A DNA stretch of 64,000 bases from Staphylotrichum longicolle. Its lineage: Eukaryota > Ascomycota > Sordariomycetes > Sordariales > Chaetomiaceae. Positions 24,035-35,239 of this stretch are shown piece by piece; the stretch's first letter is position 1, and every line of letters begins with the position of its first letter. The DNA lies in NCBI GenBank assembly GCA_019096155.1, contig JAHCVI010000001.1, forward strand, positions 2,480,001-2,544,000. Direction: 5' to 3'. The notes under the pieces were generated by a model, which saw only the letters and a list, made by a program, of their open reading frames with translations, made no database searches and was not told the DNA's origin. Both the position numbers and the translations under genes were made by a program.

Positions 24035-25028
24035 ATGTCCGCCGAGAACGACAACAAGCCCCTCGAGGAGGTCAAGGCGCCCGAGGTCAAGGCCGAGGAG
24101 ACACAGGAGGTATGTGCAGCTGATAGTTCGGGGGAGAGGGATGTTGAGAGGCTGCGGATGTGCCTTGGCTAACGCATTTTGTGTTTCGATCACAGACTCC
24201 CGCCGCCGATGCTACCGAGGCGAAGCCTGTGACCACTTCTTCGGTTTTCTCCATGTTCGGTGGTGGCGCCAAGAAGGAAAAGAAGGAGGAGGATGAGGAC
24301 CGCGGCGACAACTCTGGCAGCGCCAAGGCCCAGCGTGAGGCTGCTGCTGCTGCCGCTGCCGAGAAGGGTGACGAGGTTGGTTACTCACCACGCGCCGTGC
24401 GAGAGACTGCCGAGGAGAAGGGCGATGCTAACAAATCTCGTGTTGCAGGATGAGGCTCCCGAATCTGAGGACGTCCACTTCGAGCCCGTCATTCACCTGA
24501 CCGAGAAGGTCGAGACCAAGACCAACGAGGAGATGGAGGAGCAGGTCTTCAAGATGCGTGCCAAGCTCTTCAAGTACGTGGCCGATACCCGCGAGTGGAA
24601 GGAGCGCGGTACCGGCGATGTGCGCCTGCTCAAGCACCGCGAAAACGGCAAGACCCGCCTGGTCATGCGCCGCGACAAGACCCTCAAGGTCTGCGCCAAC
24701 CACTATGGTATGTGCCCTCGGCACCTTGCTTCTCCGCAGAGCTGTCGGAAGCTTACCCGTCATAGTTGTTCCCGAGATGAAGCTGTCTCCCAACGTTGGC
24801 TCGGACAGGAGCTGGGTCTGGAACGTTGTGGCCGATGTGAGCGAGGGTGAGCCTGAGGCTCTTACCCTGGCCATCCGGTTCGCCAACTCGGACAATGCCA
24901 ACCAGTTTAAGGATGCCTTCATCAAGGCCCAGAAGGAGAACGAGAGCGTCTTTAAGAAGGCCGAGGAAGCGGGCGAGGAGAAGAAGGAGGAGGTGACTGA
25001 GGAGGAGAAGAAGGAGGAGACTGCGTAA
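24035..25028 (+). CDS. YRB1: Ran-binding protein 1 (RanGTP-binding, RanGAP cofactor)
   Basis: RanBP1 binds RanGTP and, with RanGAP, releases it from export complexes in the cytoplasm during nuclear transport. Four exons: 24035-24109, 24196-24375, 24449-24707 and 24766-25028, giving 258 aa. The first ~90 residues are acidic and Lys/Glu/Ala-rich. They include VFSMFGGG and an alanine run. The Ran-binding domain starts at about 95 (VHFEPVIHLTEKVETKT) and shows the hallmark WKERGTGDVRLLKH, RLVMRRDKTLKVCANHY, a W-V-W-N segment and AIRFANSDNANQFKDAF. A Glu/Lys-rich tail ends the protein. All intron phases agree. Yeast Yrb1 is 201 aa; the extra length is in both charged tails. Confidence 0.96.
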
Positions 25029-25634
25029 GGCGGGTGAGGTTTTGATGGTTTAAGGAAAACAATGAGCTCAGGAAACAAGCACCAACCCTCCCAAACCCAT
25101 TACACACCGTCTCTCTGGGAGGCAGAGGATGATGAGGACCACACATGAACACACAGGACCCCCACCCCGCAACCCCTTGATCACAGCAGCACGACCCATC
25201 CGGCCAGAGTAGGAGAGGATGTTCCTTCCGTGAAGAGAAAGACCAGCCAAAATAGCTGTAAATAGACGAAATACCAATCAATTCCGATAATTCTATCGCA
25301 GCGGCGGGTGAGAGGCGGGCGCTTGCGTGTTTGAAACTTGAAAGAAAGAGAGATAGAAGTGTGAAGAAAAACCCGTGCTGCGTTGGCGCAGGAAGGCAGA
25401 GAACAGTGTAAAAATGACTGACCCGTTGACCGGTACTTTCCAAGGCGACGAGAATTGGTTCTCTTCCTGACCTTTTCCCTTCTGCCCTCTTCACTCTCCT
25501 GTGTTCTCATTCAGCTCTTTCGGTGCTCAACCCCAGATTTGGGAACAATCAACAAGACACCAACGTACGATCAATAGTTCGCACGGTCACTTCGTACTGG
25601 CAGCTCACCCACGAATCTTTGCACCGCCACAACC
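25029..25634. other. Intergenic, RanBP1 to Taf14
   Basis: 606 bp between two genes on the same strand, expected to contain the RanBP1 terminator region and the Taf14 promoter. No gene or clear motif seen. Confidence 0.5.
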
Positions 25635-27104
25635 ATGCCTCCCCGCCGTGCCAAGTCGGCGCGTGGTGCGCCACAGCCAGGTGGGTGCCAAGCTCATTTA
25701 CTGAACCCCAGCAACCTGAGTCGTTCAAGCAGGCTGCTCCGCGTCTCGTCGGCGCCGCAACCGTGACGTGAAGTCCAGGATCGTGTCACGTTCTCTCCAC
25801 CACGCCACATCCAGTTTCCTTGCCATCACAGCACGCCGTTTGACATTATACCACACATCACCTGCGAACTGTTCTTTTTCCCTTTGCGCGATCGATCTTG
25901 ATAGTCTCGTGTCAACTACTTGTTCCTTACGCGGCTGCGAACTTGAGAGTTGCAAGACATTGACCAAGCGCGTGCTTTCGAAACGCCATCGCCATATCTC
26001 ATACGCAATCGCACTTGGTTTTTTGTCAGGGGAATATCTATAGACTAACGCTTACGGAATAAGGCGACGCGGCCGATATCGTCGTCGGCACTCCTGGCGT
26101 TCGCGCTACCACTGTTACACTCAGCAAGAGGAACGGTGTCTCCAAGATGATTGTCGAGGTGAGTGGAATCTTGGTGAAAGGGGACGGGCAAGGACCTGAT
26201 GTACTGATGCGACCCGACCCCCTATAGCGCAAGATCAAAGTTGTCACTGAACAACACAACATGTAAGCGGCTTGATCCAACGGCATGAGCTGTGCGCAAA
26301 GGAGGAAGATGGAAGGCTGACCGTGTTGGATAGCAATAAGCCTGCCGTTAATGAGGGCTTCCCCATGAAAGAGTGGACAGTCGAGATCTACGTCCTCGAC
26401 CAAGATGGCAAGGAGAAGCCGGCTCGTTGCTTTACCAAGGCGGTGTACCACCTCCACCCCTCGTTTGCCAACCCCATGCAGAGTATGCGCCCCCACCGCA
26501 TTGCTCCCTTTTTGAAGAGACTGGGGTAGCTGACACGTCTGGCAGCTTTCATGGAGCCGCCCTTCAAGTGCACCAACGAGGGCTGGGGCGAGTTCGAGAT
26601 GAGCATTGATCTCTTTACGACCGAGAAGGGTGGCAAGCAGACCATCATCCACGACCTGAACTTTGCGGCGGCTCAGTACGAGAACGAGCACACCATCGTC
26701 TTCAAGAACCCCTCGCAGGCTCTGCAGCAGATCCTCCGCGAGACGGGCCCGCTCCCTTCGGACGAGGAGCGCAAGCTCAAGAAGGTCGACGGCGGAAAGA
26801 AGAAGAAGACGTATGATGTCGAGAAGATGGCGGATGGCCTGATCAAGCTCGGCGAGGACGACCTTTTGCAGGTCATTCAAATGGTCCACGACCACAAGGA
26901 CGACAACACGTACATCCAGAACAACATTGACGCGGGCGAGTTCTCAGTTGATCTCTACACGCTGCCCGAGCCGCTGTTGAAGATGCTCTGGGAGTTCCTG
27001 GTATGGCGATTTCCCACTCCTTTTCTTTCTGCCGTTCTGTACCTCTGCAGTTTCTAACTGGCGGAACGCACGTGTAGGTCAAGCAGGGCGTCATCGTTGC
27101 CTGA
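25635..27104 (+). CDS. TAF14: YEATS-domain protein, Taf14-like
   Basis: This is a YEATS acyl-lysine reader like yeast Taf14, which is shared by TFIID, TFIIF, SWI/SNF, INO80 and NuA3. Six exons: 25635-25680, 26064-26158, 26228-26262, 26334-26482, 26546-27000 and 27078-27104, giving 268 aa. The YEATS core is clear: VNEGFPMKEWTVEIYVLDQDG, KAVYHLHPSFANPMQ, then MEPPFKCTNEGWGEFEMSIDLF and IIHDLNF, with the TFMEPPFK and GWGEF loops that line the acyl pocket. The C-terminal ~80 residues resemble the ET-type helical domain. The first 16 residues (MPPRRAKSARGAPQPG) depend on a 383-nt first intron whose acceptor is a weak AAG preceded by a good ACTAACG branch site. That first exon is less certain than the rest. 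The core after 26228 is firm. Confidence 0.9.
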
Positions 27105-28957
27105 GCAACAGGGTCATCACATCTGCATTCAACGGCGTCTGGCGTCTGGGAGGGTGGTTGTGGAAAAGCATTGGTTGGATGGATGGACGGATGGTCCGTC
27201 ATCACGCCCTGGGTGTGTCGGCCGGCAGACTGATGAATGATGACTTTGCCAATGCATTGGCCTCGTTCATATTACATGGCCCGGAGCTTTGGTTGGCATC
27301 TGATGCAGGTTTCTGCCATTCACTAAGACGAGGGGCAATGAGCTTGACTGCCAAGTTGGCTGAAGAACAAAGCTAGTTTTCTCCATCTTAGACACAGTAG
27401 ATGGGTGGCTCTCTATTGCAATAGACCCTGCAGATTTGTCAACGCCGCGACGTGGTAGGGTTTTGACCCTCTCTCTTGTGTGACAGCCATGGTACGGTGA
27501 AGCTGGTTACACAGGACGGGTGCTGGCTGACGTGTCTGAACTCGATGGATGAAATGCTGCGGTCCCTTCTTACTAGCATTTGCAGCAAGTAGTGGTTTGA
27601 ACCACGTGAGCACATCTTGATGTTGGGTCGGATTCTGCGGATTCCGTCGGCGGGATCACACAGTATGTTGCGTTGCATGTCGCAGGGGGGGTCGGAGGCA
27701 AAAAATGGTGGTGTGTCGAGGGTGTCGTCCCTGACATGGAGGGCAGCCTCGTTGATGTGGCTTGACAATGGTGTCCCATCACGTACGCCATGACCACTCG
27801 TTCACGAGGCCAGAATAACTCTCCGCGATACCCCAAACCACACTGCCATGTTTGTCTTCAGGGGAGAACCTGTTTCTGTGTTTGTGCTCACCGAGCAAGG
27901 TGAAGGAATGGGCTTTCAAGTCCGCGTGACCACGGTCAGCGTGACCACGGTTCCAGCATCGATGGACTCGGTCCCAGAGGCTTGGGTAGGGATCTTTGCG
28001 ATTGGAATTCGTTGCTTTGTCCGTGAGCAGGCAATGCCTCGGAAGAACCTGAGCGAAAACTGGTTCGGATAGAAACCTGTGTCTACCTAGCCAATGCAAA
28101 GCTAGACGTTCGTATTGGGTCCCGGTGGTGTTGTTGATGTGCACAATGGGCTTCCCATGTCGCCCTGTCACGCGGGGTGAAAGTCCCGTCTCATCTTATC
28201 ACCACTGGATCCCGGCAGATGGAGCCTTCTGGGCTGCATCTGATCCACTCCCATTTGACATGGGCCATGCTGTGGCTGGCGAAGGCTTCTCGGCCGTGCT
28301 GAGGCCTGCACCAATTGTTGCTTCTCGCGAAGTGAGACAAAAAGTGATGGAGGCCCGACACCGGCGCGACAATGGGAAAACGGTTCCCTCGAGTACTCGA
28401 CAGCCACAATCCAATTCTCGTTCCCTCGAGAAAGGCGCATAACACCCTCGAGTTCTGGTGTTGACTCCAACGTGCATCAACACCTTCCCCATCGAGGTCT
28501 AGATAAAGACAGCAGCAGGGAACAGGCAATTGAGTGTGAGCTAAGAAAAATCCACATCCATTGTTCGGGCCCGTCGAGATTGGGGAGCTGGCGGCAACTG
28601 GAGCTGCCCACCCTGACAGGCCTCGGCTGCTGATAGGCTGGCGTCGGCTCCACGAACCCCCTCGTGGGTCGCTGCTGCAGCTGTGCCCCGCCCCAGAGCA
28701 GAGAGAGAAGGCCCCAACCAGCCTCGAGGCAGCGTCATCCCGGGCTCGATCTGAGGAGCCAAGACCCCTCAACTAGCCCCAAAAGCTGGCCCGTTCCCCA
28801 GTTTCTCGAGTCTTCACCCATTGGAAACCGCTTCCAGCCGACACCGACAAGCAAACGCAGCGGGTTGCGGGTTCATGCTTCCAGACCTAGGCACGCCTTA
28901 ACGAACGAGCAAGCGACGTTTGCGCCCTCTCGGCCCCTCCGACTCTGCTTGCCCGCC
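27105..28957. other. Intergenic, Taf14 to Zn2Cys6 regulator
   Basis: This 1.85-kb gap must contain the transcription factor promoter and a long leader. Short direct repeats occur at 27924-27951. Frames overlap on both strands and none looks coding. Confidence 0.5.
27924..27951. repeat. Two tandem copies of GCGTGACCACGGT
   Basis: Two copies of a 13-bp sequence are spaced 15 bp apart, upstream of the Zn2Cys6 gene by about 1 kb. The GTGACCAC core could be a transcription factor site; no function is shown. Confidence 0.6.
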
Positions 28958-31900
28958 ATGTCGCAATTTGGGCCGCCTTCCCTGCAGATCTCGTCCGTGT
29001 CGCCCATCTCGCCAGTTGCCGCCTCGTCCGCCTCATCCGCCGGGGGCCCCGCCCATCCTCCGCCGCCCTCCGCGAGGGGCGGTGGAGCCGGATCCGGACC
29101 CGGTGCGTCGGCCGGCACGCCGTCGTCGCAGTCCGCCCAGCAGGCCCAGCAGGCCCAGCACAAGCGCGTCTACCAGGCCTGCATCCCCTGCCGCCGCCGC
29201 AAGGTGCGCTGCGACCTCGGCTCCGTCGACGACCCACACGATCCCCCTTGTGTCCGCTGCCGCCGCGAAAGCAAGGAGTGCTATTTCAGCGCCACCCGTC
29301 GCAAGCGCAAGGTTGACGACGACGCCTTCGACGACCAGGAGCAGGACGACTACATCCTCCGCAATGGCCGCAAACAGCTCCGCGGCGCCTCGCCACCACC
29401 CACCACCACCCTCGACCGCCGTCTCTACAGCGATGTCCCACTTACACCGGGCGGCAGTCACGGCCGATCGCAGCCTTTGAGGCGCCCGGGCGATACCTCC
29501 AAGAGCGTCCGCAGCAGCAGCACCGGCGAGTTTGGCAATGGCGAGCCCAACACCCCGCTTGAGAATCTCGAGGCGAGGACTGTCATGCGGAGGGGGGTGT
29601 ATGGACCCCACGATGCCCTAGACCTGCTCTACAAGGCCGCCACCGACAAGTTAGTTTCATCTTTCGCATGCGACCGATTGCCCTGGTGCGGCGTTACTGA
29701 CATGTTCTTGATTCTCAAACAGTGCGTCGCACAAGCCTGACGATAACCCAGCGCCGATACGTGACACCACCCAAACCACCTCTCACCACGCTCGCCACGA
29801 CGTCGAGTCGCGCAAGTCGTCCAACACAATCACGCCGGGAGCCTACCACAGCCGACATGCGTCGCGGCAAGGAGGTCCAACGACGGAGCAGGCCATCGAC
29901 CCGGAGCTCACGAAGCGCGACCCGTCTGCCGAACCCGGGTACAACGAGGCGCTCAAGGCGTGGGCAAGGTTTCGCTTCGTCCGCGCGGGTTGGTTCACGT
30001 CCCAGGAAGCAATTGATTACATTGACTAGTAAGCTTCCAAAATCATGGAACGTTTTGTTCTTGCGGGGTGTACTGACAAGCCACAGCTACTACAAATACC
30101 TATCACCCCTTACCCCCATTTCACCGCCGACCTTCCACAATCCAGCATCCCACTTGACCCTGCTCACCGAGGAACCAATTCTCACGGTGACGCTCTTGAC
30201 CATTGCGTCCCGTTATCGCCGCATGCCCGGCACCGGAGGGCACTGCCGCTCACATGCCATCCATGAGCAGCTGTGGACGTATCTCAGGGGCATGATTGAG
30301 CGTGTCGTCTGGGGCCAAGAGGCTTTTGGCGGCGGCTTCTGCGGGTCAGGGGCAGGGGCAGAGGATATTCAGAGCTCCAGCACGGCCCCTTGGCGGGGGC
30401 TCCGCAGGGGCAGTCTGAGGACGCTCGGGACCATTGAGTCCCTGATGATCCTGACGGAATGGCACCCGCGGGCGCTCCACTTCCCGCCGAACGAGGCAAC
30501 CGATGAGCTCATGCTGCCCTCATATGATCCACCCGGCCCTGACAACCTCGATGGAAACCAGAGGCCATCGGCTGGATTCGGCGGCCGGAGGATCGAGAGC
30601 TGGCTGGAGCCGGCGTGGAGGAGTGACCGCATGTGCTGGATGTTGTTGAGCACGGGAATGGGGCTGGCTTATGAGCTTGGTGTCTTTGATGATGTTGACG
30701 AGCTGCTTGCTGCCGGCGCCATCACCCGGCCCGAGTATGAGGACGAGTCGTACAGGCTGAGGGCAAACCGCATCAAGAGGCTGCTCTTGATCTATTTGAG
30801 CCAGCTTGCCGGCCGTCTGGGTTGGACCAACATGGTCCCAGAGAGGCTGCGGAAGTCGGATCCCGCCGTGTCGCGGAGGAGGCGGCATTCGGTCGAGGGC
30901 ACCACACCAGGGACGAACCCATCGTCTCTATCGAACACGTTCAACTACATACCCGACTTGGAGCTGGACGACCAGATCATCCACTGCTGGGCGGGCATCA
31001 GCAACGCAATGCAAGTGGGCAACGAGAGGCTCTTCAGGTCCCGAAAGCATACCACCGAGATCATCCAGAGCGGCAAATACATTGAGTCGCTCAAAGACTT
31101 CCAGCCCATGCTGAAGGAGTGGTGGAACCAGTTTGAACGCTTCCGCCTGCCCCCATTCATTCGGCACATTCTGACCATTGAGTACGAGTATGTTCGGATC
31201 TACATCAACTCGCTTTCCCTGCAGGCGGTCGTCGAGCGGTGCACTAGTAATGCCGGCGGGGGCTCGGGGCCAGGTGGGAGCGTATCAGGCCATTCGGGTC
31301 CGCAGCTGTCGCCGCAGACACAAAACTACTACGGCAGACTGCCACTCGGGCAGCTGGGCGGGTTTGGTGCCGAGGACCAAGAGTACGTGAGGGAGGTTGT
31401 TAACGGCAGCCGAAACCTGCTCCGGACCGTCGTCGAGGGCCTGCTTCCCGGGGACTACCTCAAGCACGCGCCCGTGCGGACCTATTTCCGCATCATCAGC
31501 GGCGCCATGTTCCTGCTCAAGACATTTGCGCTCGGCGCACCCAAATCGGACGTCGAGATGAGCATTCACTTGATGGATCGGACCGTGGATGCCCTCAGAA
31601 ACTGCGTGGTCGACGATGTCCACTTGGGCATCCGCTTTGCCGACATGCTCGAGACGCTGACCAGCCGGCTGAGGAACCGCTTTATCTACGCGCCGCCGCC
31701 GGCCGTGTCAACAACGGACGCCAGGTCGCCCGGCGCGACGCACGCCGATCTCGCCAACGGCGGCGGCATCAACGGACTTGCCCACGCGAGCCATGGCCAT
31801 GAGATGTGGCTCAAGTTAAGGGAGGGACCCGGTCCTGGTAAGGATTTCTTCCCACTCAAAAGACAGCTGCAGAACATGCCGCTAACCACACGGGTGCAGA

Positions 31901-32285
31901 GCGCTCCACGACCCCAGCCAACATCTCGGCCACGCCTTGGGACCTCACGGCTGGCACCTTCCCTTATCCTACTGGGTCGGCGTCCATGTTTGGCCCGTCT
32001 ACCCCCGCTGCGACGACGGGTCTCGACAACAACCATAATAACAACGCCAGCAACGGAAACAACGGCCTGGCCGACGGCGGTCTATTTGACAACCCGGATT
32101 GGGCTAACCCCAACAACGAGATGTGGTATCTCCCGACGGGCCCGGCCTTTTTCCAGAACATTGACAACAACGCCGTGTCGATGACGGCGGAGGGCGTCAA
32201 CGTGGGCGGCATTGATCTGCTCGAGTACATGGCGATGGATCCGATGGACCATCATAACTTTGGCATGGATGGCAATGGCTTCTGA
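28958..32285 (+). CDS. Zn2Cys6 transcription factor, possibly Aro80-like
   Basis: This is a fungal binuclear zinc-cluster regulator. Four exons: 28958-29649, 29723-30028, 30087-31837 and 31900-32285, giving 1044 aa. The first 70 residues are Ser/Pro/Gly/Gln-rich. The zinc cluster has cysteines at 75, 78, 85, 98, 101 and 108 and is followed by a basic RRKRK linker. The spacing around RRESKECYFSATRRKRK resembles Aro80-type regulators of aromatic amino-acid catabolism (from memory, not searched). The middle region (about 300-830) is the fungal transcription factor domain with long hydrophobic helices. The C-terminus is Asn/Asp/Gly-rich, typical of an activation region, and ends HHNFGMDGNGF. The introns are 73, 58 and 62 nt with agreeing phases. 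Class is firm; target genes are unknown. Confidence 0.88.
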
Positions 32286-33041
32286 TTGAGATTCTTGCTT
32301 TTGCTTGCGGATTACCGCCTTCTATCTTTGGGATGCCATGATTACCCTTGACCGGTGGGGAGAAAGGAAAACAAACACAAAAGGAGGTACGGGAAAATGT
32401 TTGAGAGGGTTTCGGCATGATTTATCTGTTTGACGATGGATTCAAAAACGGGAAAAGCGGGCAAGTCGATTTCATTGTGTATAGCGGTGTTTTTTGGAGG
32501 CGGCGTCGAAGCTGATTTCGGGTGCCATTTGATTATCCGGTCATGTTTGGCCAACATGTCTGAAAGTAAAAGAGATGGGAAGGGGAGGATACCTCTTTCG
32601 AGTCTTCCCGAAGATACCAGTTGTTTCTGAGGGCATCTCGAGCATTCGTTGCTAGCTAGGTAGTTACTGTTTGTATCGCCAGCCGAGGTACTGGAGTGTC
32701 ATCTTCGTACTGTGGCTGAAGCCCTGGCGCTGGATTGGGGTTTACTGAGCTTACTACATTATGGTGAAGGAAAATCCCTTGAGTGAAGCGGGAGAATGGA
32801 AACGGGAGTGAAGCTTTGAGCAAATACAGATGCACGGTGACATTGTCTGGCTTGGTATCATGGCAGCAATGCCGTCGCTATTATGATGTTGACTTGTGAA
32901 CACAACGCCTGAAACACCAAGCGAGATGAACAGGATCGTATTAGATATTAAAGTTCTTTTGGGTAGCCAATCCTAATATTTCTACCTCCTTTTTTCATCC
33001 TTCTCTACAAGTGTCAGCCCGGCAAGACTCTCTCGTCTCTT
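32286..33041. other. Convergent 3' region, Zn2Cys6 gene / AACS
   Basis: 756 bp between two convergent stops. It is less GC-rich than the genes, as expected of 3' UTR and terminator sequence. No gene seen. Confidence 0.55.
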
Positions 33042-35239
33042 CTAGTTAGGAAGCACCTCGTTCGCCTCTCTCGCCCACTCTCTAAACCAATCCAGGGCCT
33101 CGGGGTTGGCCACGCTGGCATTCGTCCTGACCTGCATCCCGGACAGGATCTGCTTGACGGCAACCTCAATCTTCTTCCCATTGCCCGTCTTGGGCACACC
33201 CCCCTTGGCCTCCTCAATCACCCCGGGCACGTGCCTGGGGCTCAGCTCGCGCCGGACCACGTCGGCGATGCGCCTCCGCAGCCCGTCGTCAAACACCTTG
33301 CCGGGCGCCACGACGACGAACAGGCACACCGTCTCGTCGCGGTCCGACTCGCGCCGGCGGCCCACACAGACGGCGTCCTCGACGTCGGCGGCGAAGAAGC
33401 GCGTCAGCACGTTGTAGATCTCGGCGCTCCCGAAGCGGACGCCCGCGGGCTTGAGCACGCCGTCGCTCCGCCCCAGCATCACCAGCCCGCCGGTGCGCGG
33501 GTCCATGCGCACGAAATCGCCGTGGTGCCACAGGCCCGGGAAGCGCTCAAAGTAGGCCGCGCGGTACTTGGCCTCGCCGCCCGGGCCGAAGAAGGTGAGG
33601 GGCTGGCAGGGGAAGGGCTTGGTGCAGACCAGGTCGCCGGGGGCGTCGCGGGGCTCGACGGGCTGCGGGTCCTCGGGGGACGAGGCCGAGTCGACGACGC
33701 TGATGGCCATGCCGAGGCCGGCGCACTGGACCTCGCCGGCGAGCACGGGCAGGAGGGGGCAGGGGGCGCCGAAGAGGGAGATGATGTCGGTGCCGCCGGT
33801 GATGGAGGCGAGGTTGATGGTGGCGGGGAAGGCGGTGTAGGTGAAGGCGAAGGTGGAGGGCGGGAGCGGGGAGGCGGTGGAGTAGATGGCCTCGAGGGCG
33901 GACAGGTCGAGGGTCGGGTCCGCGACGGGGCGGACGTCGTTTGCTTCCAGCGTGGTCAGGTAGGCGGCGGAAGTGCCAAAGTGAGTGACGCGGAGGGAGG
34001 AGAGGAGGCGCGGGATGGAAAGGTAGCCGTGGGGCTTGAAGGGGGAGCCCGAGTACAGGACGAGGGAGGCGCCGCAGGCGAGGGCGGAGACGCTCCAGTG
34101 GTGCATCATCCACGAGGTCGTCGTGTAGTAGAGCATGCGGGAGGAAGGAGAGAGTGAACAGTGCAGAAAATGCTCCTTTTTATGTTGGAGCAGGGTGCCG
34201 GCAGCGGTGTGCACGATGGCCTTGGGGAGGCCGGTAGTCCCGCTGGAGTACAGCACATAAAGGGGGTGAGACGGCGGGAGCTGGGCGAAGTCGAGGGGCG
34301 AGCTCGGTGATCTAGAAAACAAAGAAAGTTAGATGAGACAAGTGACACCGAATGGAGAGCGTTCTTACGAGTCGAGGAAGGCCCCGTACTCCTCCGCCCG
34401 GACCCCCTTTGCGCGGATCTCATCCAAGCCCGTCTCGGCATCCTTGATGCCCCTGATGACGATGACCTGTTCCAGACCGTGCTTCTTCAACTCCTCAACG
34501 ACCTCGAGGGTCTTTGCCTTGCCAGACCACTCCTTGCCATTGTAGAGGGTGGCATTGTCAGCAAAGAGAACCTGGGGCCTGATCTGCACCAACCGATCGA
34601 GCACTGCGCTCACGCCGTTGTCCGGGCTGATGCCAGTCCAAATAGCACCAATGGTGGCGGCACTCAGCAGGGCGACGAGCGCCTGTACGTGGTTGGCAAC
34701 AAAGCCGGCCACAACTCCGTTCTCCTTGACGCCGGCAGCGCGCAGAGCGTTGGAGCAGCGGCGGACCTGGTCCCGGAGTTCGGCCCAGGAGGTTTCGGTG
34801 AGATGGCTGTCGTCTTCAGTGGCCGTGATGACGGCCGTGGCAGCCTCGTCGACCTCGGCATTGGCGGGAAACAGGAGGTTCTCTGCAAAGTTGAGGCGAG
34901 CGCCGGCAAAGAAATCAGGCCTGGGGAACATGGGAGCGTTGGACGGCAGAACCTGGTGAAGGTTTAGTTGAGATCCAAGGAGCATAGGGCAAAGGGGAAA
35001 GGGGCGAGAGCGCAGCTCCGCAGATCACCACTACACACCTCATCAAAGGGCTTAGAGGCTTTGATGCCGGCGAAGTGCCAAACCTCAGCCCAGAAGTCGG
35101 CCACATTGTCAACGGACCACTTATAGAGGCCTGGGTAGTCTTCCAAACTCAGGCCGTACTTTGAGTTTATGTGCTCCAGAAACTGCCACATCTGGGTCGC
35201 TTTAGGGCTCCCATGTCTCCAGAGCTCGGTGGCTGCCAT
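33042..35239 (-). CDS. AACS: Acetoacetyl-CoA synthetase
   Basis: This is an ANL-superfamily ligase that activates acetoacetate to acetoacetyl-CoA in the cytosol with ATP. Three exons: 35239-35039, 34952-34369 and 34311-33042, giving 684 aa, about the family length. The N-terminus has WRHGSPKATQMWQFLEHIN and YKWSVDNVADFWAEVWHF, characteristic of AACS. The AMP-binding signature YSSGTTGLPKAIVH is at about 283-296. It is followed by LLQHKKEHFLH and YYTTTSWMMHHWSVS, which separate AACS from acetyl-CoA synthetases. Later motifs include ITGGTDIISLFGAPCPLLPV and the C-terminal PKTGNGKKIEVAVKQIL with the likely catalytic lysine. ATG 35239 gives the homolog-like start; the frame is open further upstream but without protein character. 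The gene is divergent from LCB2. Confidence 0.93.
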
